NCBI GenBank assembly: GCA_946902985.2
Contig: OX336395.1
Coordinates: forward strand, 285,319,065-285,383,064
DNA from: Meconema thalassinum
Lineage: Eukaryota; Arthropoda; Insecta; Orthoptera; Tettigoniidae
Reading direction: 5' to 3'
Length of the DNA: 64,000 nt
In this document: positions 30,921 to 42,985 of the stretch, one piece after another
How positions within the stretch are numbered: position 1 is the stretch's first letter
Layout of the letters: every line of letters starts with the position of its first letter
Notes under the pieces: model-generated
What the model was told of the DNA's origin: nothing
What the model saw: only the letters and a program-made list of their open reading frames with translations
Databases searched by the model: none
Program-made: the position numbers and the translations under genes

Positions 30921-33455
30921 CTACAGAGAAGTAATTTGTTTCATAAGTATTCCTTTGGATAGCAGGAATTACAACTCACAAATGACTTGTAAACATACAC
31001 TAATGGACTTTTTTTAAGGACTCATGAGATAAGAACTGTGGAATATCACCTGTTCTGTATCACCTATTAACCATTTCTGTTCATGAATATACTAAAATAA
31101 AAATACAACAAATTACAATGTATAAATGAATAACATTTGAAACAAAGAGAGCGATATTATTCAATGACATCTGGGGAATGTGGAACTGGAAACCGAAAGA
31201 AGAGAAACAAAATAAAGACGCTTGTCAAACAAATACTAACATGGTTAAATTATAAGAATAAACGTTCCTTTTGCCAATTTATTACCTCTTTGCAACCTTG
31301 ATGAAGTATTTATCCAAGTTGTGTTACAGATCTGCCTTTAACTATTTATTTTATAAATTTTCTCATATAAAACCCTAGTAAAATAGTATTACACAGTTCC
31401 CATTGTAATTTATTCAAAAGTTCTTAATAAAAGTTTTGTTGACTAGGATATTATTTTATCATGTTTCAAGGGTTTTTGTTTTAGATCTTCAATAATTATT
31501 AACATACTGAACATCGTATATCGAAACATGTTCATTGTAAACATGTATTCAATATAAGTATTGACATGTGTCTGCATTTAATAAATAACTGATACAAGTC
31601 AATACAGATCAATGTACTCAACAGCACCACAGCTTAATGATTGTGCTTACTATAACAATCTATAAACAACTGATATTTTATCCTGGCCCATAGCCAAGAA
31701 CCAAACTTTTGGTTACTAAACCCTAATATGGTCGAATTTCATCCTCCAACTTAATATTTAGCCTTGTGAGGACAATCTACTTTCTCTCTCAGACCGTAGT
31801 GAAGAACCAAAATGGTTGACCAATATGAACCAATTAGAAGATCCTCCTCTCCTCAAGTAACTTGTCTGACTTGAAACTGCGTGGATACAGTCGTAACGTG
31901 ACGTCATGCGCTGTCTCAAAACAAGAATCAACTTGTTTATAAAGCCACGTAGTCTGTCGTGGACAGACTCCTTTAGAAAATTCCCCTGTCAGACAAACGT
32001 GACTAAAACCACTTGTCAGGAAACCATGACAACCATCATGGCCGCTGAGGGAACACCAGGCCAACATGGTAATGTGTTCTGTTTATAGAGGAAGACAAAT
32101 GGAAACAAAAATCAAACCTCGGGGATTTATGGAGGAAATCTAGGTGAGTTTCACATCATTGCTACCCTGATTAACGAAGATGGTTGCAACTTGTTCACCA
32201 AGGCAGCTCATTGATCAGAGCAACATACAAAGCTGGTGGTACTGGTTTGTGTCGAGCATGGGTCAGATATTTTACTACAGTGCCTTTAACCAAAGGCTTG
32301 TGCTTTCTGTTCTGTTCATCCAAACACGATACAACATGGACGGTCTAGATCAACAGGCATATATATATATGGAAAATATTTTTCAAAGATCACAAAATGA
32401 AATAAATGCCTGACTTGTGAGTTTTATTTGGTATCTTCAACATTATAGTATTCAGCCGAACTTTATAAACAACCCTCGCTATAAATAATAGACCATGAAG
32501 GATTCATGATAATGGTATGGTTAAGGGGGTTCATAAAAACAAGGCTTAAAGAAAAGGAGGAAAGAGGAACAAGGCCTCCTATGTGGGAAAGTAATGGACG
32601 CAGCAGATATGCTCAAAAATACACCTAAATGAAAATAGTTACATCCAAGTTTGTAGATGATGGTGATTAGAATGAGAATATTAGGGAACTGGGCATGCCA
32701 GGTAAATATTCAATGTTACCTGGGGAACGTGGAATAGAAAAGTGACTCGGATAAAAAAAAACGAATATGACAGACAGTAATTTACCTTAACCAATAATAG
32801 AAACTCTCTGTATCACACTGAACAATATGAATATTATCTATAACACACAATATTATACTGAATATCAACATCTATCCATCAGGAGGTTTTTACCTAGTTC
32901 AAAACTGTTTTAGATATTTCAGTTACCTAATTTAAAGTTTGCTTATATTTTAAAATTGCATTTTTGTCAGTGTGGTTAATTTTTGGAAATTAGCTGAACT
33001 TTCTCAGCATGCTTTTGTTGTAGACATCAAGTGACTATTGCAATAAGTATTTCTCTCTCCCCAATCTCTAACAATTCAAGTCTTGGAACAGAGGGGATTC
33101 CAAATCTAATTCTTGCTATACATCTCACTTTCTAGTGAGTCAGTGCAGTAACATACATATTATGATCTGGCAACACTGTACGTCATTATTCAAAACAACG
33201 GCTATGTTCGATCTCTATTGAATAAAAACGAGGCAGTGAATTTTGAGAGGAAAAATCATTCTGAATGCCTAAACATTGTTTCAGCTTCTCAATGGAAATT
33301 AATACACAAGTATGAAAATACAGACAAAATATGCCCTCTAGTTAACAGATGTACCTTACTGCTTGATATAATTAACCTTTCTAACGACAATATGTTGTCT
33401 TGGACATCAATAAGATTGCAATGTTACACAATATGTGGAATTAAAATACACTTAC

Positions 33456-33524
33456 AATGTCGGCCAAGTCATCTGTTTCTGTCGACCATTCCGGCTCACT
33501 TTTGATCACAGCTTGCTCGTCCAT
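33456..33524 (-). CDS. host gene first coding exon A
   Basis: Minus strand: acceptor TGTGTTCTAG 14 nt upstream of the ATG, 23 codons MDEQAVIKSEPEWSTETDD..., then donor GTAAGTGTA. M-[acidic]-IK-(S/C)-EP-x-W is the typical beginning of many insect C2H2 zinc-finger proteins. Exit is in phase 0. Exon A' at 39.1 kb in the duplicate differs at only two residues, so both start exons have kept an open frame. Confidence 0.65.
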
Positions 33525-34167
33525 TACGTTAGAAAACTAGAACACAGAAATTTACTACAACATCATTTACATACGCACTTATTTACCGAAATAGCCTCAT
33601 TCATCAAATGAGGTAATCTCAGTCCTCCAAATGCAATATTGGTATTCCGAATATATCCTGCAAGGTGCACAGTATCAATAACAGTAAATCCTACTTGATC
33701 AAATGAAATAGAGAATAATGTCGAATAAATTCTAATACAAGTCATTGGGACTGAGTGGATAAAATGAGCAATTTATGGGTATTCTTAACGCCAGTTCGTA
33801 TCTATACAGAAGTGAAATGGAGCAACTCTCGAATGCGCTCATCATATGTTCAGTTCCTTTGTTCCCAAACACTCACAAACCTGAACAATGTTTGGGCGAG
33901 GCGGGGTTATCTGATTGTTAGTAAATAACACACCTATCAGCGCGACTGAAATAGGTTCCGTACAAGTTAACTGATCGTAGCACACGCTTTTTGAGAATCA
34001 GGACTAGCTGAGTACAGGCCTCCGGATACCAACCAGTTCAAATGAAAACTCTCACTTCTCTTTGAGCGGAAGTGAGTGAAAGATGTATTTATCTACACAC
34101 ACTTACAAAACTAACATGGGAATAATTTGCATAATATCGTTATAAAGGTGTTCATAGCTACATACCT

Positions 34168-34277
34168 CTGTCATGGAATCAAAGATACCTCTATACTGTC
34201 GACGGTTAAATATTGTAAACTGAGCGTCACTGATGATCTGCGCTGGGCACTGAGCATACAATATCCTCCCGCCGTAA
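34168..34277 (-). other. possible 5' untranslated exon of the host gene
   Basis: Minus strand: the sequence ends in CATGACAGAG|GTATGTAG, a plausible donor, and is conserved in copy 2 near 41.73-41.84 kb. It lies upstream of exon A in the gene's direction. It is weakly supported because no promoter element was identified. Confidence 0.25.
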
Positions 34278-34458
34278 GACTAATTACCTTAACTTACTGC
34301 TGTCCCATATCTCCACAACATTTTAAATGCTCCTACTTGGATCTTCTTCTAACAAGAAAAGAGTTCTCAGATTGTTCATTCTCACCAAAAGTACGGTACC
34401 GGTATTCTTTAGGAAATGCACTACCCTGAACACCCCGCCAGGTTCAAAACAAAATAAT

Positions 34459-34646
34459 AGGGGCGAGGTGGCGCAGCGGTCAAGCTGTATGCCTCTCACC
34501 AAAGCGGACCGGGTTCGATTCCCGGTCAATGCATGTGAGATTTTCGAAGAGAAATGCCAAGTTCTGTGGTTCGGATTCCACGTAAAAAGGAGGTCCCGTG
34601 GCTCATGATCGCGAGATTAACAGTCACGTTAAACCTCAAGCTTCGC
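34459..34646 (+). mobile_element. tRNA-derived SINE with 16-bp target duplication
   Basis: Starts GGGGCGAGGTGGCGCAGCGG (A box TGGCGCAGCGG) and has the B box GGTTCGATTCC near 34510. It is flanked by TTCAAAACAAAATAAT at 34443-34458 and 34647-34662. The paralogous segment at about 42028-42045 has this 16-mer once and no SINE, which is a natural empty site. Confidence 0.88.
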
Positions 34647-35315
34647 TTCAAAACAAAATAATTCAACGGATTCATTCAACAGAAGTGACTTTGAATTTCT
34701 CTTTAGACACCTAATATCTTTGTGTGAGGTATTAAGTCACATTATTTGTACATTGAACAAGATATTACAGTCTAAAATCTAAATCAAGAATTGTTGTTTG
34801 AGGTTACAGTCTCTCCACTAGTTTGATGCATTACTCCATGCTTCCCTGTCCTGAGGTAATCGTTTCATTTCTACATAGCTACCACACCCTACATCCGAGG
34901 CAATCTAACATATTCTACCCTTGGTCTACCCCTGCAGTTCATATCCTCGACTCAGCCTTGTGCCTTCAATAGCTAAGTTTGCTATTCCAGGGTGTCTTGC
35001 TACCGTATGTATCCTACCAACATATTTCTTCTCTTCACAAGCAATCGTCACAAACATCTCTCCTCTCCAAATCGTCTTAATACCTCTTCACCCTATTCAG
35101 TCATCCGGTCTTCATCCTTCTCCTGTAACACCACATTTCAAACGCTTCAGTTCTCCTGTACTCTTCTGCAGCATCAGTCCAAGTTTCACTTCCATAGAGC
35201 GCCACGCTCCAGACAATGGCTTTCAAATATGACTTCTTATACCTAAATATGGCCTATATTCGATGCCAATACATTTATTTCTGAAGAAATGCTTTCCTTG
35301 CTTAAACCAAACTAC

Positions 35316-35825
35316 TGTTATATCCGGTGCCGATCTTACCTCGAATCGCACCGGACATTCAACCTTGCCTAACCCGAGGTCATGAGAGTCAGCGCGACGG
35401 TGCTGTGTATGCACGTGTGCGGTGGTATGATTGTTTGGTTATAAGCGGCAACCTCGAGTGTGGAGGTGGTCAGCCAGGGGCGAGAGAGTGAGAAGCACAG
35501 ACCGGAAGGTCCGTGACAACGGCAGGAAAGGAAGGCTGCGTGTGTGAGGTTTTGCCGATCGGGAGATCAGGAAGAGAAGGGACCGAACGCTCGTTGACCA
35601 AGGGACACGGAGCTGGACGATACTCGAGAGCACCGGCTGGTGTACTCCAGGTGAGATCCGACCATTTCATTTGTTTCGAGTTTTACACCCAGCCGACTCT
35701 TGTGTCCTGGTGGCAGCTTCTCTTGCTCCCTTGAGCAATAAAGTGGGAGTTAACCTTCATTCTGTTCTACTGGGGATCATTCCCTGATTCCCGGATCCCT
35801 TCCACCTCCTACCTCTTAGGTATAA
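35316..35825 (+). mobile_element. LTR-like fragment (possible Gypsy-type solo LTR)
   Basis: At 35316 the sequence leaves the duplicated block with TGTTATATCC. It holds a TATA-like 'ttataagcgg' (about 35438) and AATAAA at 35737-35742, and then 'tataagtggcgtgctgg', which resembles an LTR end followed by a primer-binding site. There are no coding relics and no matching second LTR, so the assignment is tentative. Confidence 0.35.
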
Positions 35826-37319
35826 GTGGCGTGCTGGTAATCGTTGTGGAAGCTATCGGTAAGGATACGATAACGATCCGGTACCTTAGCTTACAGAACC
35901 CACTAAGCGTGAAGGACTCCGTTGAAGAACCCCTGGGAGGTCGACGGCTTAAGTCCGTACCACCAGGCAGGATAGAAGGCAGGGTCAAGACATTGGAAAC
36001 AAAGAGAGCGATATTATTCAATGATATCTGGGGAATGTGGAACTGGAAATCGAAAGAAGAGAAACAAAATAAAGACGCTTGTCAAACAAATACAAACGTG
36101 GTTAAATCATAAGAATAAACGTTCCCTTTCCCAATTTATTACCTCTTTGCAACCTTGATGAAGTATTTACCCAAAATGTTTTCCAGAGCTGCTCTTACCT
36201 ATTTATTTTAAAAAATTTCTCGTAAAAACCCTAGTAAAATAGTATTACTCAGTTTCCATAGTAATTTATTCAAAAGTTCCTAATACAAATTTTGTTGACT
36301 AGGGTATTATTTTATCATGTTCAAGGGTTTTTGTTTTAGGTCTTAAATAATTAATTAATAAACTGAACATCGTATGTCTAAACATGTTCATTGTAAACAT
36401 GTATTCAATATAAGTATTGACATGTGTCTGCATTTAAGAAATAACTGATACAAGTCAATACGGATCAATGTACTCAACAACACCTCTGCTTAATGATTGT
36501 GCTTACTATAAGAATCTATAAACTGCTGATATTTTATCCAGGCCCATAAGTAAGAACCAATATTTTGGTTACTAAACTCTAGTATGGTCGACCCTCTTCC
36601 TCCTACTTAATATTTAGACTTGTGAGGTCAATCTGCGTTCTCTCTCAGACCGTAGTGAAGAACCAAAATGGTTGACCATTATGAACCAATTTAGGTGACC
36701 CTCCTCTCCCCAAGTAACTCGTCTGACTTGAAATTGCTTGGAGACTGTCGTAACGTGACGTCATGCGCTGTCTCAAAATAAGAATCAACTTGTTTGTAAA
36801 GCCACGTAGTCTGTCGTGGACTGACTCCTTTAGAAAATTCTTCTGTCAAACAAACGTGACTAAAACCACTTGTTAGGAAACCATGATTACCATCAGGGCC
36901 GATGAGGGAATGCCAGGCCACCACGGCAATGTGTTCTGTTTATAGAGGGAGACAAATAGAAAAAAATTCAAATCTAGGGGATTTATGGAGGAAATCTAGG
37001 TGAATTTCGCTTCAAGGGTTTGCTACGCCGATTATCGAAGATGGTTGCAACTTGGCCACCATGGCAGTTCATTGGTCACAGCAACAGCATACAAAGCCGG
37101 CGGTCGCTGGTTTGTGTCCAGCATGAGTCACATATTTTATCACAGTGCCTTTAACCAAAGGCTTGTGCTTTCCGTTCAAAACACAACCTAACATTTGTCA
37201 TCAATACAGTTGTGAAATTACAATTCTGGAATCCCTAAACACCATTTGGTGATAAGGAGATGAAGAACACGGCATGTCTTGTAAAGAGGCATAGAGTATT
37301 AACTCGATAAAGTACTTAC

Positions 37320-37460
37320 TCCTTTCACATCTGGAGATGCTGATTCTACCTCGGTCCATGAAACAATCTGCGATGTAGGACATTCTGCTTTACTGAATGC
37401 AACAATATGCGCCGTGGGACATGATTCTGACTTAATATCCCTCCTATGATGAGCATCAAC
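37320..37460 (-). CDS. host gene exon B'
   Basis: Minus strand: acceptor AAAGGTTCCTTGCAG, 47 codons open throughout (VDAHHRRDIKSESCPTAHIV...), donor GTAAGTACTTT. Phase 0 at both ends, as in exon B. Copy 1 has lost this exon by a deletion at about 32318. The exon could be spliced from A' and onward to B or C in a single long gene, or belong to a tandem paralogue. Confidence 0.55.
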
Positions 37461-37759
37461 CTGCAAGGAACCTTTGCATAAGTGGAATTAAATATTACAT
37501 ACGACGTACTAAATGAACGTTACAGGAATCATAGAATAAAATAAACATTGCTTTGGTTTCCATTTCCCTTCATTTCTTCCAAACACGATACAGCATGGAC
37601 GGTCTAGATCAGCAGGCATATGTACATGAAAAGCATTTTTCAAAGATGACAAAATGAAATAAATGCCAGACTTGTGTGTTTTACTTGGTATCTTCATCAT
37701 TATAGTATTCAGCTGATCTTTATGAGCAATCCTCACTATCAATAATTGACCATGAAGGA

Positions 37760-37841
37760 TTCATTCTGCTCTACTGAATGCAACAATATGTGGCGTGGGA
37801 TATGATTCAGACTTAATATCCCTCCTATGATGAGCATCAAT
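37760..37841 (-). pseudogene. truncated duplicate of exon B'
   Basis: Acceptor CCTTGCAG followed by IDAHHRRDIKSES, as in exon B'. The copy then ends at an in-frame stop after about 26 codons and loses the donor side. It marks a local duplication inside copy 2. Confidence 0.55.
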
Positions 37842-39125
37842 CTGCAAGGAAATGACTTGTTTCCCAAATATGTTCCTTTGCATAAGTGGAATTAAATCTT
37901 ACATACGACGTACAAAATGAATGTTACAGGAATCTGAGAATAAAATAAACATTGATCTGGTATCCATTTCCCATCATTTCTTCCAAACACGATACAACAT
38001 GGACGGTTTAGATCAGCAGGAATATGCACATGGAAAATATTTTTCAAAGATCACAAAATGAAATAAATGCCAGACTTGTGTGTTTTATTTGGTATCTTCA
38101 ACATAATAGTATTCAGCTGATCTTTATAAACAACCCTCGCTATAAATAATTGACCATGAAGGATTCATGATAAAGGTATGGTTAAAGGGGTTCATAAAAA
38201 CCAGGCTAAAAGATAAGGAGGAAAGAGGAACAACGCCTCCTATGTGGGAAATTATGGGCGCAGCAGATATGCTCAAAAATACACCAAAATCAAAATAGTT
38301 ACATCAATGTTTGTAGATGACGGAGATTAGAATGAGAATATTAGGGAACTGAGCATCCCAGGTAAATATTCAATGTTACCTGGGGAATGTGGAATAGAAA
38401 AGTGACTCGGGTAAAACAAAACGAATATGACAAATGGTAATTTACCTTAACCAATAATAGAAACTCTCTGTATCACACTGAACAATATCAATATTATCTA
38501 TAACACACATATTATACTGAATATCAACATCAATCCATCAGGAGGTTTTTACCTAGTTCAAAACTCTATTAGATATTTCAGTTAACTAATTTAAAGTTTG
38601 CTTACAAGTGGTGTTCTATTTTACTAACAATTTTAAAATTGCATTTGTGTTCAGTGTGGTTAAATTTTGGAAATTAGTAGAACTTTCTCAGCATGCTTTT
38701 GTTGTAGAAATCAAGTGATGATTGCAATAAGTATTACTCTCTCCCCAATCTCTAACAATTCAAGTCTTGGAACAGAGAGGATTCCAAATATAATTCTTGC
38801 TATAAATCTCACTTTATAGTGAGTCAGTGCAGTAACATACATATTATGATGTGGCAACACTGCAGGCCATTGTTCAAAACAACGGCTACGTTCTATTGAA
38901 ATTTGAGAGGAAAAATCATTCTGAATGTCCAAACATTGTTTCAGCTTCTCAATGGCAGTAATACACAAGTATGAAAATACAGAAACAATATGCCCTCTAG
39001 TTAACAGATATTGATTAAATTACCGTACTGCTTAATATAATTTACCTTGCTAACTACAAATATGCTGTCTTGGACATCACTAAGATTGCAATGTTACACA
39101 ATATGTGGAATTAAAATACACTTAC

Positions 39126-39194
39126 AATGTCGGCCAAGTCATCAGTTTGTGTCGACCATTCCGGCTCACTTTTGATCACATCTTGCTCGTCCAT
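39126..39194 (-). CDS. host gene first coding exon A' (duplicate)
   Basis: Minus strand: 23 codons beginning MDEQDVIKSEPEWSTQ, donor GTAAGTGTA. It has the same length, frame and splice borders as exon A, with two amino-acid changes (A to D, E to Q). The preserved frame in both copies argues against simple decay, though the exon is too short for a firm test. Confidence 0.6.
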
Positions 39195-39638
39195 TACGTT
39201 AGAAAACTAGAACACATAAATTCACTTGAATATCATTTACATACGCACTTATTTACGGAAATAGCCTCATACATCAAATGAGGTAATCTCAGTCCTCCAA
39301 ATGCAATATTGGTATTCCGAATATATCCTGCGAGGTGCACAGTATCAATAACAGTAAATCCTTCTTGATCAAATGAGGTAAAGAATAATATCGAGTAAAT
39401 TCTATTACAAGTCATTGGGACTAAGTGGATAAAATGCAAGGCTAGTAAACTACAGAGGTTGCCTCAATATGGAGCTCTTAAGCGAGGGGATCGCGGAGGG
39501 AAGGGAAAGGACGTGACGTCACACGTTTCCTCGTAGCGCGCGAGGCGAGAGATATGCAAGGAAATTCAACTTTCCCCCACATTATATTGTATGGATTGCA
39601 GTGGTTTAACGCATGTTTTAAGCCATTTTTTTATAATC

Positions 39639-39902
39639 ATGCCAGGCCAAAGATGTGCTGTGGCAGTTTGTCACAGTTATTATAAAGTTGGAAATGACGT
39701 GTCGTTTTTCACGATGCCAAAAGACGCATGCCTTCGCAATCAGTGGATTGCTGCATGTAAGCGAAAAGGTCATTGCAACCCTCAAACAAGTAGGATATGT
39801 TCCCTCCACTTTAAGAGTGAAGACTTCGAATTAGACTACAGGGCCGAATTGCTTAATATAAAGCCAAGATTTCCAAGGAATCTAAAACCAAATGGTAAGT
39901 GA
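39639..39902 (+). CDS. THAP DNA-binding domain exon of the P-like element
   Basis: Starting at MPGQRCAVAVCHS, the frame gives a C2CH THAP zinc finger: C6 and C11, then FFTMPKD, the invariant W in LRNQWIAACKR, and SRICSLHFKSEDF supplying the last Cys and His. A donor-like AATG|GTAAGTGAG lies at about 39893-39901, where the frame otherwise stops. In P-type transposases this domain binds the element ends. Confidence 0.8.
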   Translation: MPGQRCAVAVCHSYYKVGNDVSFFTMPKDACLRNQWIAACKRKGHCNPQTSRICSLHFKSEDFELDYRAELLNIKPRFPRNLKPNGK

Positions 39903-40380
39903 GCCTAGCTGGCCTACTCTTATGTTTTGATGACCTGCTAGGATGATTTTAAAGCTGTTAATATTTTTGACATATTTCGTACATGGTATCAGGGGCGTAT
40001 ATACCATTTTTTCGATAGGGGGGGGGGGGGGAGGGGCTGACTATCGTGGAAAATTTTGAGTACTTAATGAATTTTCTATTATAGCCTATGGAGTATGAAT
40101 GGAAACTGTGAAATACATTGTATGTTGTACCCAATTTGGCTCTTTTCGGGGGGATCTGGTGCCCCCTCAGCCCCCCCACCCTTATATACGCCCATGCATG
40201 GTATTTTGATTTTGGACAAGATGGAAAATTTCAGGAGTAATTCTCTTTGCATTGGTAAAAGTTCTTTGCAAATATTCCAGAAAGCAGTCATCATTTCAAT
40301 AAAATCCCTTCGACTTCTGTACCAAGATATGACCCTTAGGCATAATACAAAGTACATTCTCACACATAGGCTAAATCAAG

Positions 40381-41136
40381 ATGTACCGGTACTGGAAAAA
40401 CCTCTTTTCACAATTGCGAACTCGTGGTGGCTTTTACGATCATCCTTCTCCCCTTGACTGCATTTACCGACTGATGGGGATGATTATTTTAGGAAAAAAT
40501 CCAGGAGTTGTTCAAAAGCAAACAAACACTGCTGATCCAGAATCAGATGATTATGTAGTTGCTAAAGCACTAAACAAAGCTGGCATAGTGTCTGAATCAA
40601 GTAACGTGCTTCCAGAACCAACCTTAGGGAGCAATGTGCAACCAGAGTCCTTCATTGCCAATATCATGGAACAAAGTGAGGAAGATGGCAAGGCTTATGT
40701 TGCAGGTTATGTAGCCCACAAGTTCCAAGATAAATTTCCACAACTTGGGAACTTAATCTATGGAATGCAAACTCAACACGATTATGCATTATCAACCAGG
40801 ATTAAACCCTTGTCATACGGTGGTATGACCGGTCCCTCACAAACTTGGCTTAACCAGTTCCGGCACATTTCAGCAAAATTCGTCACATTTCACGGAAAAT
40901 ACGGATTTCAACTAGGCAAGAACGTTCTAAGACGAACGACAGATTTTGTGTCTAGAGAAGTTCCTGACGTACCGTCTGGTGGGGTTGAGGCAGCTGTGAT
41001 AACAATTTTCTTTATCAGATTGAAAGATTCCAATTCTATCTTGCATAAGAAGTGGTTATTGGAAGTCACTAACACCCACGATATTGCTACCGAGTCTAGG
41101 CGAATTTCCAAGATATTCAAGAAGATCACAACATAA
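40381..41136 (+). pseudogene. P-element transposase C-terminal part
   Basis: A 251-aa frame. DGKAYVAGYVAHKFQDKFPQL (about 101-121; only part of the motif quoted) is the signature of the C-terminal region in THAP9/P-type transposases, and WLNQFRHISAKF and FHG follow as usual. Full transposases are about 750-900 aa. Here the GTP-binding and most RNase H-like catalytic sequence between the THAP exon and this frame is absent, so the copy is non-autonomous. Confidence 0.7.
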
Positions 41137-42269
41137 AATGTAAGTAGGCTACATTCAGTTATTTTATCACCCATTTACCAAAAATTTCATGAGAATAAAC
41201 TGTTCTTTGCGTACACAACAGCTGATGTTGACAGTTTCGTTACGTTCCCCACATGGTGCGTTTGGTATCTTGTGACGTCATCCGCCTTGTGAGCGCTGAT
41301 TGGTGAGTGAAAATTGAGGCAACCTCTGTAGTTTATAAGCCTTGGATAAAATGAGCAATTAATGGGTGTCATTAACGCCAGGTCGTATCTATACAGAAGT
41401 GAGATGGAGCAACTCTCGAATGCGTCCATCATATGTTCAGTTGCTTTGTTTCCTAACTCACACAAATCTGAACAATAATTGGGCGAGGCGGGGATAATAA
41501 CACACCTATCAGCGCAACTGAAATAGGTTCCGTATAAGATAACTGATCACAGCACACGATTCCTTGCGAATCAAGACTAGCCGAGTACAGGCCTCCAGAT
41601 ACCACACAATGCCCAGTTCAAATGAAAACTCTCACTTCTCATTGTGCGGTAGTAAGAGAAAGATGTATTTATCTACACACCTTACAAAACTAACATGGGA
41701 TTAATTTGCACAGCATCATTATGCATACCTCTGTCATGGAATCAAAGATACATCTATATTCCCGTCGGTTAAATATTGTAAACTGCGCGTCACTGATGAT
41801 CTGCGCTTGGCACTGAACATACAATATACTTCCGCCGTAAGACTAATTACCGGTACCTTTACTTAGTGCCGTCCCATATCTCCACAACATTTAAAATGCT
41901 CCTACTTGGATCTTCATCTAACAAGAAGAGAGTTCACAGATTGTTCATTCTCACTAAAAAGTACGGTACCGGTATTCTATATGAAATTCAATACCCTAAA
42001 CATCCTCCTCGAGTTACAAGCCGCCAGGTTCAAAACAAAATAATTGAACGGATTCATTCAAGAAAAGTGACTTTGAATTTCTTCTTAGACACCTAATATC
42101 TCTGTGTGAGGTATATAGTCACATTATTTGTACATTGAACACGATATTACAGTCTAAATCTAAATCAAAAATTGTTGTTTGAGTTTACAGTCTTTCGACT
42201 GGTTTGATGCTGCACTTCATGCTTCCCTGTCCTGAGTTAATCGTTTCATTTCTAGATAGCTGCCACACC

Positions 42270-42559
42270 CAGGGGCGCCGAATCCATGGTCGAGGTCTAG
42301 CGACCGCTAGACCTGACGAGGGGGTGGGTCTCCCGGTCCTGGGTTCCGTTGGGAGGTTACGGATAGAGGAGGAAAGGGAAATAGAAGGAAAAGAGGAAAG
42401 GAAAGAAGGGAGAGAGAAGTGAAGGGGAGAACTGTGCGAAATAAGCTGTAAAAACGTAATTATTGGGGTAGGGGTCCGGTTTAACAGGGGGGGGGGGTCC
42501 CACAGAACGAGAGGGGTGGGTGTCTGCTAGACCTGAAAAAAAAAGATTCGGCGCCACTG
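42270..42559. mobile_element. hAT-type MITE
   Basis: 290 bp, starting CAGGGGCGCCGAATC and ending GATTCGGCGCCACTG (inverted, one mismatch). It is flanked by a perfect 8-bp duplication GCCACACC (42262-42269 and 42560-42567). Copy 1 has the site without the insert near 34885. hAT elements typically start CAG(G/T)G and duplicate 8 bp. There is no coding capacity; the interior is purine-rich. Confidence 0.9.
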
Positions 42560-42985
42560 GCCACACCCTACGTCCGAGGCAATCTGTTGAACATATTCTA
42601 CCCTTGATCTACCCCTACAGTTCATATCCTCGACTCTGCCTTCCATTGCTAAGTTTCCTATTCCTGGGTGTCTTGGTACCGTATGTAGGCCTATCTTAAC
42701 ACAACATATTTCTTCTCTTCATACGCAGTCGTCACAAACATCTCTCCTCTCCAAATCGTCTTAATACCTCTTCACCCTATCTAGCCATCCGGTCTTCATC
42801 ATTCTCCTGTAACACCACATTTCGAACGCTTCAGTTTTCCTCTTCTCTGCTGCTCCAACAGTCCATAGAGCACCACGCTCCTGACAAAGGCTTTCCAAAA
42901 TGACTTCCTAATAACTAAATATAAGTTAGCCTATATTCGATGTCAATACATTTATTTCTGTAGAAATGCTTTCCTTGCCTAAATC

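Larger units (their letters stand above)
31137..35315. repeat. segmental duplication, copy 1
   Basis: From 'aacaaagagagcgatattattcaatga' onwards, this block matches 35993-42985 colinearly over its length. Large gaps are explained by later insertions in one copy or the other. It contains exon A and a SINE (34459-34646) that is missing from copy 2. A still older, partial third copy lies at about 30560-30920 and holds exon B. Confidence 0.85.
39437..41344 (+). mobile_element. P-element-like (THAP) transposon, internally deleted
   Basis: A 1908-bp element with imperfect 32-bp terminal inverted repeats, CAAGGCTAGTAAACTACAGA.../...TGTAGTTTATAAGCCTTG. It is flanked by GATAAAATG at 39428-39436 and 41345-41353 (8-9 bp duplication, as for P elements). 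The paralogous site at about 33755 is intact and empty. It carries a THAP domain and the C-terminal part of a P-type transposase; the catalytic middle is missing. Confidence 0.88.
35993..42985. repeat. segmental duplication, copy 2
   Basis: Colinear with 31137-35315, but expanded by a P-type transposon (39437-41344), a hAT MITE (42270-42559) and by keeping the exon B' region (37.2-37.98 kb), part of which is itself duplicated. 'ccaaacacgatac..catggacgg' occurs near 37.58 and 37.98 kb, against once in copy 1. Confidence 0.85.

Noticed and set aside
31834..32067. 77-aa minus-strand frame conserved in both duplicates (also 36691-36924)
   Set aside because: Conservation is explained by the segmental duplication. 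There are no splice or domain signals, and differences include many amino-acid changes. It is kept only as a weak possibility.
34470..34530. Candidate tRNA gene with A and B boxes
   Set aside because: It lies inside a SINE bounded by a 16-bp target duplication, and the site is empty in the paralogous segment.
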